Positions 34,722 to 43,352 of a stretch of 64,000 nt of DNA are shown piece by piece; positions within the stretch are counted from its first letter, which is position 1, and every line of letters starts with the position of its first letter. Below the pieces are notes generated by a model. It did no database searches, had not been told where the DNA came from, and was given only the letters and a program-made list of their open reading frames with translations. The DNA lies in the NCBI RefSeq assembly GCF_020523825.1, contig NZ_JAJALK010000023.1:1-64000 (forward strand), read 5' to 3'. Both the position numbers and the translations under genes were made by a program. This DNA comes from Methylobacterium brachiatum (GTDB lineage Bacteria > Pseudomonadota > Alphaproteobacteria > Rhizobiales > Beijerinckiaceae).

Positions 34722-36095
34722 TCACGCCTCCTCCGCGGGCTGGCGCGTCTCGGGCATGATCAGCGCCACCAGCATGAAGGCCGCGAAGCCCATCAGGGCC
34801 AGCCCCAGGAAGGCGCTGTGGCTGCCCAGGCGGTCGGCCATGATGCCGGCGAGCGACGTCGACAGGGCAGCGCCCACGCCCATCGCGGTGCCGACCGCGC
34901 CGAGCGCGAGGTTGAAACGCCCCGTACCCCGGGTGAGATCCGAGACCACGAGCGGAACCATCACGCCGAGCACCGAGGCGGAGATCCCGTCGAGCACCTG
35001 GATGGCGACGAGGCCGTAGGGGTTGGTGGTGTATGCGAGCATCAGCCCGCGCACCGGCAGGGCGCCGAAGCCGAGGAGCAGCACCGGGTAGCGGCCGAAC
35101 CGCTCGGCCGCCCGGCCGACCGCGGGGGCGCTCACCGCGAGCACCGCCTGCGGGACCATGATGCAGGCGGCGATGAGCGCGGTGGCGGTCTCGCTCGCCC
35201 GCAGGGTCAGCACGCTGCCCACCAGCGGCAGCATCGCGGCGTTGGCGAGGAAGAACAGGACCATGCAGGCCGAGAAGCACAGGAGCCCGCGATTGGTCAG
35301 CAGCGCCCGGACCCCGTCCTTGCCGGAGGCGCGCGGCGCCTGCGCCGGAGCGGCCGGCTCCTGGAACACGTTGGCGTCGATCTCCTGGGCGCGGATGCGG
35401 CTGAGCGCGATGATCGTCGGCACCACCAGGGCCGCGGTCAGGTAGAAGACGGCGCCGTTCGAGAGGTAGTAGCCGATGGCGCCCATGCCGGCGGCGCCGA
35501 GCGCGTTGCCGACCGCCGCGAAGCTCGCGTTGCGGCCGAGGCGCTCGCCCGCCCGGGCCCGGCCGACCAGCCCGATGCTGATCGCCGCGATCGCCGGGGT
35601 CAGCACGCAGCTCGCGCCCGAATGGACCGCCATCGCCAGCAGCACCACCGGGAAGCTCGGCCAGACCGCCAGCGCGAAGGCGCTGCCCGAGATGCCGATC
35701 ACCGCCACCGCGGCAGCGAAGCGCTTCGAGCGCACCACGTCCACGAAAGCGCCGCCGGGCACCTGACCGAGCAGGGCGACGAGGCTGCCCACGGTGAGGG
35801 CGAAGCCGATATCGGATTGGGTCCACTTCGCCTGCGAGAAGTAGACGGCCAGGAACGGCCCGAACCCGGTCTGCAGGTTGGCTACGAAGAACGCGAAGGC
35901 GTCGAGCCCGTGGCGGCTCACCGCCGACACCGTTCGGTCCACCGGCGCCGCCTCCGCGGCTGCGCGCGAGGGCTCGCGCGCGACCTCGGCCGACTGATCC
36001 TTCAGGCGGACGGGCCGCGACCGCGGGTCCTGACGGGACACCTCGCGCTCGCGGGGGGAAACGGCGGGTCTGGCCTTCAACCGGGCCACCGTCAC
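34722..36095 (-). CDS. MFS transporter, 457 aa
   Basis: Twelve helices after an unusually long basic/polar N-terminal stretch of about 55 residues. The first-half signature loop is GGAFVDVVRSKRF, a weak MFS motif. GTG start overlaps the stop of the upstream PRC-barrel gene by 4 bases (GTGA), so both are co-translated. Substrate unknown; related proteins are annotated as multidrug-like exporters. Confidence 0.85.
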   Translation of the reverse strand: MTVARLKARPAVSPREREVSRQDPRSRPVRLKDQSAEVAREPSRAAAEAAPVDRTVSAVSRHGLDAFAFFVANLQTGFGPFLAVYFSQAKWTQSDIGFALTVGSLVALLGQVPGGAFVDVVRSKRFAAAVAVIGISGSAFALAVWPSFPVVLLAMAVHSGASCVLTPAIAAISIGLVGRARAGERLGRNASFAAVGNALGAAGMGAIGYYLSNGAVFYLTAALVVPTIIALSRIRAQEIDANVFQEPAAPAQAPRASGKDGVRALLTNRGLLCFSACMVLFFLANAAMLPLVGSVLTLRASETATALIAACIMVPQAVLAVSAPAVGRAAERFGRYPVLLLGFGALPVRGLMLAYTTNPYGLVAIQVLDGISASVLGVMVPLVVSDLTRGTGRFNLALGAVGTAMGVGAALSTSLAGIMADRLGSHSAFLGLALMGFAAFMLVALIMPETRQPAEEA

Positions 36096-36847
36096 TTGTC
36101 CGGGGCCTTTTCAGGAGGGGTGGCGGGGGGCGGCGCGGCCGGAGCCGGCGCGGAGGGCGCGGTCGCGGCGGCGGGCGCCGTCGGCGGAGCGGCCGGGGCG
36201 GCGGCTGTCGGCGCGGGCGCGGCTGGGCCGGCGGGCGGCGCCGCACTCGTCGCCTGGTCGCCGTCGGGCGGGGGCGCGGCCGGGCTCGCCGGGCCGAGCA
36301 CGACGATCGGCTCGCCGGCCTTGTATTCGGGCGACACGCGGACCTGGTTGCGGGTCAGCGCGACCGAGAGCTTGCGCTCCTTGTTGCCGTCGGGGGTGAA
36401 GCGCAGGGCGCGCCAATCCACGGCGATCTTGCGGGTGCCGACGCCGAGGAAGCCGCCGAAATCGATGATCGCCGCCCGGGGATGCCCGTCCTTGTCGATG
36501 ATGATGTCGATGACGCGACCCAGCTCGTCGCCGCCGGCGCTGCGCACACTGCGGCCAAGCAGGCTCTCGTAATCCTGGGTGTCGAGGACCGTCGCCGGGG
36601 TCCCCTGCTGTTGTTGCTGCGCGGCGTTCGCCGGGGCCGCCGGCGTGGCGGGGGCGGGGGGCGTCGCGGGCGCGGTTCCCGTGGTCGCGGCCGGGGCCGG
36701 CGGCGCGGCGGGCGGGCTCGGCGGCGAGGCCTGGGGCGGGGCTTGGCCGGATGCACCATCGCCCGGGCTGGACGGGGCCTGCGCCGCAACGCCGGACGCC
36801 CACAGGGCGAGCGTCACGGCCGCGATCATCCGGGAGGTTCTGAACAC
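36092..36847 (-). CDS. Exported PRC-barrel domain protein, 251 aa
   Basis: Signal peptide (about 1-22, ending VAAQA), a Pro/Ala-rich spacer with a short Gln run (about 75-80), a PRC-barrel domain (about 90-185; SLLGRSVRSAGGDELGRVIDI and AAIIDFGGFLGVG) and a Pro/Ala-rich tail of about 60 residues. PRC barrels bind RNA in RimM or membranes and proteins in other settings; the role of exported ones is unknown. GTG start with GAGGA about 7 bases upstream. Co-translated with the MFS gene. Confidence 0.85.
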   Translation of the reverse strand: MFRTSRMIAAVTLALWASGVAAQAPSSPGDGASGQAPPQASPPSPPAAPPAPAATTGTAPATPPAPATPAAPANAAQQQQQGTPATVLDTQDYESLLGRSVRSAGGDELGRVIDIIIDKDGHPRAAIIDFGGFLGVGTRKIAVDWRALRFTPDGNKERKLSVALTRNQVRVSPEYKAGEPIVVLGPASPAAPPPDGDQATSAAPPAGPAAPAPTAAAPAAPPTAPAAATAPSAPAPAAPPPATPPEKAPDK

Positions 36848-37119
36848 GCTACATCCTCTGAGGAAGGGCCGGGCCGAGCCGACGCGCCGGCACGACCGCG
36901 ACCGTATCGGCCGGATTCGGGCCCGCCGCCGGCGCGACCCCGCCTGCGGAGAGCATCCTGTCGCAGGACCTGGGCGAAGTTATGGATCGTCGCGGCCGGG
37001 CCGCAAGTTCCGCGCCGCAGAGGGGGTGTCTGGTTTTCGCCGCAACCCCAGCGTAGACAGCGGACCAGAAACCCATGCGAGCCGCGCAGACCCTTGCGGC
37101 CCCTTGCGAGGACTACACG

Positions 37120-37521
37120 ATGTCGACCCTCACCTCGTCGGGACGCGCCGCGGCGCGCAGCCTCGCGCTCGGCGCCGCCCTGGTCGGCCTGGTGGCCGGC
37201 TGTCAGGCGCTCGGCGGCGGGGGCGGCGTGATGCCGGCCTCGGATGTCGGGCTGCCGCCGTCGCTGCGCGGGTCCCTGCCCAACCGCGAGCCGCGCAACG
37301 CCGCGGTCGATCCCGACGGCCAGCCGCTCCAGACCACCCCGACGAAGCAGCTCGCGATCCCCAGGAGCGCCGGCGGCGCGACGCAATCGGCCAGCGCCGC
37401 CGAGCGTCGGATCCGGCGCGAGGATATCGAGGGCGGCAACGCGTCGAGCGGCTCCGGCAGCAGCTCGATGGGCCCGATGCTCTCGCCCGGCGGCAGCGTC
37501 GGCCTCGGCGGGAAGTTCTAA
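37120..37521 (+). CDS. Putative lipoprotein, 133 aa
   Basis: The N terminus has a signal peptide with the lipobox LVAGC (lipidated cysteine at about residue 28), followed by a flexible Gly, Ser and Pro rich chain. Predicted to be anchored in the inner or outer membrane. No domain recognised. GAGGA lies about 5 bases before the ATG. Divergent from the PRC-barrel/MFS operon and followed by a GC-rich hairpin. Confidence 0.75.
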   Translation: MSTLTSSGRAAARSLALGAALVGLVAGCQALGGGGGVMPASDVGLPPSLRGSLPNREPRNAAVDPDGQPLQTTPTKQLAIPRSAGGATQSASAAERRIRREDIEGGNASSGSGSSSMGPMLSPGGSVGLGGKF

Positions 37522-37555
37522 GGGCGGGCGCGGGGCGGGCAAACCGGCGGCGCTT

Positions 37556-37578
37556 TCCCTCCCCGCGGGGGGGAGGGA
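37556..37578 (+). terminator. GC-rich hairpin after the lipoprotein gene
   Basis: Perfect 9-bp arms TCCCTCCCC (37556-37564) and GGGGAGGGA (37570-37578), 5-base loop, flanked by GCGCTT and GGCGCGC. It may act as a terminator; the arms resemble those of the 16325 and 55717 repeats. Confidence 0.55.
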
Positions 37579-37674
37579 GGCGCGCCCGGGGGTAGCCGCA
37601 GCGCTCATCCGGCAGCGATGCGCGAACGCCCGGCATCTGCTGAGAGGTCGCGCCGGTCGCCCGCGCCACCCGGC

Positions 37675-38109
37675 TCACAGGGTCGGCGCGCGCACCCCGT
37701 AATAATCCTCGATCTTCCCGCGGTAGTTCGGGTCGGCGAAGGCGTCCTCGCCCGGGCCGTGGCTCGGGGCGCCGGCGAGGTTGCCCGGATCGATGTCGAC
37801 CACGTAGCCGCCGAGTTCGGTGCTGTAGGTCAACGCCTTCCAGGGCAGGGGGTGATGGTTCTCGCCGAGGCCGAGGAAGCCCCCGAAGGCCAGGACCGCG
37901 TAGGCGACCTGGCCGGTGACCTTATCCACCATGAAGTTGTACACGGCCCCGAGGTGCTTCCCCTCACGATCGTAGACCGCCGTGCCCTCGACCTTGTTCG
38001 AGGCGATCAGGCGGGCGGTCTCGTCGATGGCGATACCCTCGCCGGTGGGATCGAGCTCCAGGGTGCCCGTCTTTCTCACGGTGCGCTCGGTGGGCAGATC
38101 CGTCGGCAT
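37675..38109 (-). CDS. PRC-barrel domain protein, 144 aa
   Basis: Cytoplasmic single-domain PRC barrel: about 40-110 with ASNKVEGTAVYDREGKHLG and AVLAFGGFLGLGENHHPLPW, then a short tail ending YRGKIEDYYGV, typical of rhizobial PRC proteins (photosynthetic reaction centre H-subunit type). No signal peptide, unlike the other PRC protein at 36092. GGGAG lies about 7 bases before the ATG. Stress-related roles are often suggested for this group, without proof. Confidence 0.88.
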   Translation of the reverse strand: MPTDLPTERTVRKTGTLELDPTGEGIAIDETARLIASNKVEGTAVYDREGKHLGAVYNFMVDKVTGQVAYAVLAFGGFLGLGENHHPLPWKALTYSTELGGYVVDIDPGNLAGAPSHGPGEDAFADPNYRGKIEDYYGVRAPTL

Positions 38110-38195
38110 GGTGACTCCCGGGTTACGCAGACCGGGCCGGACGTTCCCCCGGCCCTGGTGACTAAACGCCGGGGCGGGAGCGGGTTCCGGTCGCC

Positions 38196-38681
38196 CTAAA
38201 GATCCGCGAGCATCCCGGCATTGGCCCGGCGCTGGTTGATCCGGTCCCGCACCGAGCGGCTCGCCAGCAGCATCTCGAAGCCGAAGGCGATGAGCGCGCA
38301 GAGCGTGCACAGGATCGCGGCCCCGAACAGGCCGAACAGCAGGCTCGCCACGGTGCTGTCGCGCAGGGCGCCGACGAACAGCGTCAGAACGGAGCCGCAG
38401 GTCGCCACGCCCCCGAGGGCGGCCAGGAACACCGCCGCATCCAGCGCAAGAGAGCGCGTGTGCAGCCGGTCGAGGCGCTGGCCCAGGACGATGCGCTCGG
38501 CCTCGCCGGCCCCGGCCAGCAGCGTCGAGACGCGCTCGGCCTGATCGGCGACCCGGGCGAGCCGGGCGCCGAACACGTTGAGCAGCGTCGCCAGGCCGGA
38601 CAGCAGGAAGACCGGGCTCAGCGCCACCTGGACGACGTGCGCGGTGCTTTCCAGGGTGGTGGAGGTGATGGGATCGATCAT
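38196..38681 (-). CDS. DUF2721 family membrane protein, 161 aa
   Basis: Matches DUF2721: a membrane helix at about 18-38 (VALSPVFLLSGLATLLNVF), a cytoplasmic arginine-rich helical part with RLARVADQAERV, then two further helices (about 78-100 and 110-135), ending in a basic tail. Function of the family unknown. The ribosome-binding site is weak. The gene upstream on the same strand encodes a 40-residue membrane peptide, and the PRC gene follows by 86 bases. Confidence 0.82.
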   Translation of the reverse strand: MIDPITSTTLESTAHVVQVALSPVFLLSGLATLLNVFGARLARVADQAERVSTLLAGAGEAERIVLGQRLDRLHTRSLALDAAVFLAALGGVATCGSVLTLFVGALRDSTVASLLFGLFGAAILCTLCALIAFGFEMLLASRSVRDRINQRRANAGMLADL

Positions 38682-38731
38682 GCTCGCGGGCAGATGCACC
38701 GGACGGCGCGGCGCGGCAATCCCGGACGCTT

Positions 38732-38854
38732 TCAGACCAGCCCGCGGGGCGGTTCGAGGCCGGACGCGGCCGGTTCGGCCCGGACACTCAGACCAAGACC
38801 GAGCACGAGCCCGGTGGCGAGCAACAGCGCGAGCGCGAGGACCGGGGTAAACAT
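38732..38854 (-). CDS. Small membrane protein, 40 aa, hypothetical
   Basis: Begins MFTPVLALALLLATGLVL, a single N-terminal hydrophobic helix, followed by a short polar Pro/Glu tail. It ends 50 bases before the DUF2721 start on the same strand. The pattern (start, clean helix, stop) suits a real small membrane peptide or a signal peptide with a short mature part. No family known to me. Confidence 0.45.
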   Translation of the reverse strand: MFTPVLALALLLATGLVLGLGLSVRAEPAASGLEPPRGLV

Positions 38855-39098
38855 GACTGTATTTCTCGCGCGCCACCGTTAAGATCAGGTTTCGCGCGCG
38901 CAAGGCCGACGGAATGTTCTGCGCGGCGGTGCAGATCGGCCGGTTCGGGTGTGGATTTCCGCGCGTGCCCTGTGGATGAGGGGCCCGCGAAGGCGATTTC
39001 CCCTTGGAACGGCGGCAGCACCGCTTAGTTGCTGCTATGCTGGCTCGGCCGTGGGGCGCTCATGCCCCGGCCTGCGGCCCGAGAACCGGAGGAAGTTT

Positions 39099-39470
39099 AT
39101 GGCCACGAAGACCGAGAAGGCTGCGCCGAAGGCGGCCAAGACCACGAAGGCTGACGAGCCGAAGGCCGCCAAGGCCGCGCCCGCGAAGGCTGCCAAGCCT
39201 GCCGCCACCAAGGCCGCCGGTGCGAAGCCGAACGCCCTGCAGCAGCCGCTGAAGCCGTCGGCGGATCTCGGCGCGATCGTCGGCACCAACCCGCTGCCGC
39301 GCGGCGAGGTGGTCAGTAAGGTGTGGGACTACATCAAGAAGCACAACCTGCAGAACCCCGAGAACAAGCGCGAGATCCTCGCCGACGACAAGCTCAAGAA
39401 GGTCTTCGGTAAGGACAAGTGCTCCATGTTCGAGATGAACAAGCATCTCGCGGCTCACCTGAAGTCTTGA
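39099..39470 (+). CDS. SWIB/MDM2 domain protein with histone-like tail, 123 aa
   Basis: The first 45 residues are nearly all Lys, Ala, Thr and Pro in AAK/KAA steps, like the tail of histone H1 or bacterial H1-like proteins. Residues about 46-122 are a complete SWIB domain (LGAIVGTNPLPRGEVVSKVW, then DYIKKHNLQNPENKREI). SWIB is known from eukaryotic chromatin remodelling and from chlamydial and alphaproteobacterial proteins. The basic tail suggests DNA binding. The ribosome-binding site is excellent (GGAGGAAG). Two hairpins follow. Confidence 0.92.
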   Translation: MATKTEKAAPKAAKTTKADEPKAAKAAPAKAAKPAATKAAGAKPNALQQPLKPSADLGAIVGTNPLPRGEVVSKVWDYIKKHNLQNPENKREILADDKLKKVFGKDKCSMFEMNKHLAAHLKS

Positions 39471-39484
39471 TCGGCTAAGCCCGT

Positions 39485-39540
39485 GTCCGGCGCTTACGCC
39501 GGACCGGTGGCGCGCGATCAAACGGGGCCGGACGGCCCCG
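39485..39540 (+). terminator. Tandem terminator hairpins after the SWIB gene
   Basis: First stem GTCCGGCG/CGCCGGAC at 39485-39504 (8 bp, 4-base loop). Second stem CGGGGCC/GGCCCCG at 39523-39540 (7 bp, 4-base loop). They lie between convergent SWIB and SDR genes and could serve both. Confidence 0.65.
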
Positions 39541-39568
39541 AGCCGATGACCGTTTCGCCCGAGGCGGT

Positions 39569-40366
39569 CTACGCGAGACCTTGCAGGACACCGCCATCCA
39601 CCCGCAGCGCAGCGCCCGTCGTGGCGCTCGCTGCTGGGCTGCAGAGATAGGCGACGAGGCTCGCCACCTCCTCCACCGTCGCGAGACGCTTGATCAGCGA
39701 CGACGGGCGATGCTCGGCCACGAAGGCCCGGCCCATCGCGTCGAGGTCGGCATCCTTCGCCCCTCCGGCCATCTGCGTCATGAATTCCGCGACGCCCTCC
39801 GACAGGGTCGGCCCGGGCAGCACGCTGTTGACCGTCACGCCGGTGCCGGCCACCGTCTGGGCGAGGCCGCGCGAGATCGCCAGCTGTGCGGTCTTGGTCA
39901 TCCCGTAATGGACCATCTCGGTCGGCGTGTTGATGCCGGACTCGCTCGAGATGAAGATCACGCGGCCCCAGCCGCGCTCGGCCATGGCCGGCGCGTAGGC
40001 GCGGGACAGGCGCACGCCGCTCATCACGTTCACGTCGTAGAAGCGCTGCCAATCCGCGTCCGGGATCTCGAAGAACGGCTTCGGTTCGAAGATCCCGGTG
40101 TTGTTGACCAGGATGTCCACCGCCGGCAGGGCCCGGGTCAGGGCATCGACCCCCTCCGCGCTGGCGACGTCGCCCGGCGCCGCGAAGACCCGGCCGGCCT
40201 TTGTCTCGGCGCGCAGCCGGGTCAGCGCCGCCTCGACGCGCTCGGCGGTGCGGCCGTTGATGCCGACCTCGGCGCCGAGGTCGCAGAGTTCCTTGGCGAT
40301 GGCGTAGCCGATGCCGCCGGTCGAGCCGGTGACGAGGGCCTTCTTGCCGGTGAGGTCGAGATCCAT
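39569..40366 (-). CDS. Short-chain dehydrogenase/reductase, 265 aa
   Basis: Classical SDR. Cofactor motif TGSTGGIG (about 14-21), NNTG near residue 88, catalytic serine in FISSES and the Tyr-x-x-x-Lys pair in YGMTK near residue 153. The Arg after the second strand (GINGRT) suggests NADPH preference. Substrate unknown. Single gene; the hairpins at 39485-39540 lie just beyond its stop. Confidence 0.9.
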   Translation of the reverse strand: MDLDLTGKKALVTGSTGGIGYAIAKELCDLGAEVGINGRTAERVEAALTRLRAETKAGRVFAAPGDVASAEGVDALTRALPAVDILVNNTGIFEPKPFFEIPDADWQRFYDVNVMSGVRLSRAYAPAMAERGWGRVIFISSESGINTPTEMVHYGMTKTAQLAISRGLAQTVAGTGVTVNSVLPGPTLSEGVAEFMTQMAGGAKDADLDAMGRAFVAEHRPSSLIKRLATVEEVASLVAYLCSPAASATTGAALRVDGGVLQGLA

Positions 40367-40451
40367 GGACGGAGGCTCCGGGGCTGGGAACGCGGGATTG
40401 TGGATCTCCGGCCAACGCGCGCCGGGCCGGTCGGTGGCATGCCGGGCCCGC

Positions 40452-41846
40452 CTAACCGCCCTTACCCCGCCGCAGGACGCTGGCGCAGCCGCCGATCGTG
40501 GCGAGCGCCACCGCGCAGACGAGGGACCAGGTGACGGCCCGTTCGGCGCCCAGCCCGTGGGTCAGCCCGAAGATCACCGCCACGAGGGCGGCGCCGAGCG
40601 ATTGTCCGGTGAGCCGGGCCGTCGATTGCATCCCGCTGGCGCCGCCGGCGCGCTCCCGCGGCGCCGAGGTGACGATTACCTTGTTGTTGGGCGACTGGAA
40701 CAGGCCGAAGCCGAGCCCGCACAGGGTCAGGCGCCAGACGATGTCGATGGTGGCGGGCGCCTCGGGCAGGAGCGTCACGCAGACGAGGCCGGCAGCCAGC
40801 ATCGCCAACCCGATGCCGCCCAACAGCCCCGGCGGGTAGCGGTCGGCCAGGCGCCCCGAGATCGGCGCCATCGCGGCCACCGCGATCGGCCAGGGGGTCA
40901 GCAGGAAGCCGGTCTGGGTGCTGGAAAGGTGCAGCACGTCCTGGAAGTAGAACGGCAGCGCGACGTAGGACACCATCTGGGCGCAGAACGAGGCCACCGA
41001 GGTCGCCATTGACAGGGCGAAGGCGGGGATCCGCAGCAGGTCCACCGGCAGGAGCGGGGCGGGCAGCCGGATCTGGCGGCGCACGAAGACCGTGCCGATC
41101 ACCAGGGCGCCGACGAGCTCCGCGACGGCGATCGCCCGGCCCTCGGGGTCGCCGAGCCCGTCGATGCCGATGATCAGCAGGCCGAAGGTCAGCGCGTTGA
41201 GGACCGCGCTCACCAGGTCGAAGCGCCGCCCGCTCGCCGGGGTCGCCGGCAGGGTGCGCGTGGCCACCGCCAGGGCGAGCAGCCCCACCGGGACGTTGAC
41301 CAGGAACAGCCAGGGCCAGCTCGCCACCGACAGGATCGCGGCCGCCACGGTCGGCCCCGCCGCCGAGGCCACCGCCACCACCAGGGCGACGTTGGCGACC
41401 CCCTGTCCGATCATGCGGTGCGGGTAGATGAACCGGACGAAGCCGATATTCACGCTCATGATCGCCGCGGCGCCGAGCCCCTGGACGATCCGCCCAACGA
41501 TCAGGAGCGGCAGGCTCGGCGCCAGCGCGCAGGCGAGCGAGGCCGCCACGAACAGAGCGAGCCCCGGCAGGTAGACCCGGCGGAAGCCGAAGATGTCGCC
41601 GAGCGACGCGAACGGTAGGAGGCTCGCCGTCACGGCGATCTGGTAGGCGTTGACCACGAAGATCGCGTCGGCGGGCTTCACCGCGAGGTCCTTGGCCATC
41701 ACGGGCAGCGCCACGTTGACGATCGCCCCGTCGAGCACCGCCATGGTCATGGCCAGCCCGATCGCCGCCATCGCCAGGACCCGCTCCCGCGGCGGCAGGC
41801 CGTCATGCTGGGCGGGGACGCCTGTACCGGCCGGGACCTGCGCCAT
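40452..41846 (-). CDS. MFS transporter, DHA2 family (14 helices), 464 aa
   Basis: Drug:H+ antiporter-2 type. The start MAAIGLAMTMAVLDGAIVNVALP matches motif D1 (LDxTIVNVALP), the loop SLGDIFGFRRVY is motif A, and LVVAVASAAGPTVAAAIL corresponds to motif C of exporters. About 14 helices are visible. Function: proton-driven export, probably of drugs or metabolites. No regulator gene is adjacent. Confidence 0.9.
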   Translation of the reverse strand: MAQVPAGTGVPAQHDGLPPRERVLAMAAIGLAMTMAVLDGAIVNVALPVMAKDLAVKPADAIFVVNAYQIAVTASLLPFASLGDIFGFRRVYLPGLALFVAASLACALAPSLPLLIVGRIVQGLGAAAIMSVNIGFVRFIYPHRMIGQGVANVALVVAVASAAGPTVAAAILSVASWPWLFLVNVPVGLLALAVATRTLPATPASGRRFDLVSAVLNALTFGLLIIGIDGLGDPEGRAIAVAELVGALVIGTVFVRRQIRLPAPLLPVDLLRIPAFALSMATSVASFCAQMVSYVALPFYFQDVLHLSSTQTGFLLTPWPIAVAAMAPISGRLADRYPPGLLGGIGLAMLAAGLVCVTLLPEAPATIDIVWRLTLCGLGFGLFQSPNNKVIVTSAPRERAGGASGMQSTARLTGQSLGAALVAVIFGLTHGLGAERAVTWSLVCAVALATIGGCASVLRRGKGG

Positions 41847-42005
41847 GCGCGCGCTCCTGCGGCGTCCCGGAGGGCCGGCGACGTCGATTGCGTGGGGAGA
41901 CCCGGGCGCTGATGCACCGCGGATGCCGGTTCCCTCTCGCGCAGCCGCGGCACAGCGTCGAGGGCTGCGGCGTGTCCTATGTCACGGCGCGGACGGGATT
42001 GTTCG

Positions 42006-43352
42006 TCAGGCCAGCATGTAGGTGAGCAATGAGCGGAGCTGGGCGGGCTTGACCGGCTTGTGGACCAGCTCGGCGCCGGCCTCCGCCACCCGCGCCTCGA
42101 TCGCTTCGGAATGGTCGGCGGTGGTGACGATCGCGGGGAGCGGACGCGTAGATCGGCCGCGCAGATAGGCGGCGACGTCGAGCCCGCAAACGCCGTCGTC
42201 GAGATGGTAGTCCAGCACCAGGATGTCGGGCAGCGCGGCCCCGGCATCGATCGCCCCGCGCACGCCGGCGAGATCGCGGAATGTCGAGACCCGGGCATCC
42301 CAGTTCTGCAGCAGGCGCGCCATGGCGTCGGCCGTGGCGGCATCGTTCTCGACCACGAGGACATGGGCGCCCGAGAGCCGGGTCGCCACCGGCACCGGGG
42401 GCGCCGTGGCAGCCGGAATCGAGCTCATCGGCAGGCCCAGCGTCACCCGGGTGCCGTGGCCGGGCCGGGATGCGAGGGTGAGGGGATGGTCCAGCGCCTG
42501 GGCCATCCGGCGGACGATCGACAGGCCGAGGCCGAGGCCCGGCTCCTCCGCGCTGCTCGTCCGGGCGCCGCCCCGGAAGAACTCCTCGAAGACCAGGTCG
42601 CGCTCCTCGGCGGCGATGCCGCAGCCGGTATCGGTCACGTCGATCCGCACCCCGCTGGCGCGCCGGCGCGCCGCCAGCACGATGCCGCCGGTGGCGGTGT
42701 AGCGGATGGCATTCGAGACCAGGTTCTGGAGGATGCGCTGAAGCAGCATCACGTCGCTGGTGACGGTCAGCTCCGGGCAGCGCACCGCGAGCCGCAGGCC
42801 CTTGCGCTCGGCGAAGGGCTTGAACCTCTCCGCCAGCTCGGCCAGCAGGTCGGGCAGGAAGACCGCCTGCAGCTGCGGCCGGACGATGCCGGCATCGAGC
42901 TTGGAGATGTCCAGGAGCGTCTTGATCAGGTCCTCGATGGTCTGGAGACCCCGCTCGACCTGGCCCGTGATGGCGCGCGCCTCGGGCGGCAGCGGCAGGT
43001 CGTCCAGCGCCGAGATCGACAGGCGGGCGGCGTTGACCGGCTGCAGCAGGTCGTGGCTCGCCGCCGCCAGGAAGCGGGTCTTGGAGCGGTTGGCGGTCTC
43101 GGCCTCCTCCTTGGCCGCCGCCAGCGCCGCGTTCGAGCGCTCCAGCCGGTGCATCAGCCCGGTCAGCTCCTCGGTGCGGGTGCGGACGCGCCCCTCCAGC
43201 ATGATCGCGGTCTGGAACAGCGAGTAGGCGCTGCCGCGCTGATCCATGCTGCGCTCGACATGGGACATCAGCGCGGCGTTGATCCGCTCCAGCTTCTCGA
43301 TCCGCCGGCGCAGGGACGCGTCGGTCTCGAGCCCGGACGGGTGCAGGGTCAT
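42006..43352 (-). CDS. Hybrid histidine kinase of the NahK type, 448 aa
   Basis: Cytoplasmic kinase without a sensor domain. A coiled coil (about 12-95) leads to the HisKA box AASHDLLQPVNAARL with phosphoacceptor His100; the DLLQP form is typical of NahK/ErcS'-type kinases. The ATPase domain has NLVSNAIRYT, DTGCGIAAEE and GLGLGLSIV. The receiver domain at the end has VVENDAA and DYHLDDG with Asp381 as acceptor. The ATG overlaps by 4 bases the stop of the FIST gene, so both are made together; FIST is the likely input module. Confidence 0.9.
   Translation of the reverse strand: MTLHPSGLETDASLRRRIEKLERINAALMSHVERSMDQRGSAYSLFQTAIMLEGRVRTRTEELTGLMHRLERSNAALAAAKEEAETANRSKTRFLAAASHDLLQPVNAARLSISALDDLPLPPEARAITGQVERGLQTIEDLIKTLLDISKLDAGIVRPQLQAVFLPDLLAELAERFKPFAERKGLRLAVRCPELTVTSDVMLLQRILQNLVSNAIRYTATGGIVLAARRRASGVRIDVTDTGCGIAAEERDLVFEEFFRGGARTSSAEEPGLGLGLSIVRRMAQALDHPLTLASRPGHGTRVTLGLPMSSIPAATAPPVPVATRLSGAHVLVVENDAATADAMARLLQNWDARVSTFRDLAGVRGAIDAGAALPDILVLDYHLDDGVCGLDVAAYLRGRSTRPLPAIVTTADHSEAIEARVAEAGAELVHKPVKPAQLRSLLTYMLA

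Noticed and set aside
36848..37119. Possible tRNA or small RNA in the divergent gap
   Set aside because: No cloverleaf pattern or conserved tRNA blocks; it is simply a divergent promoter region.
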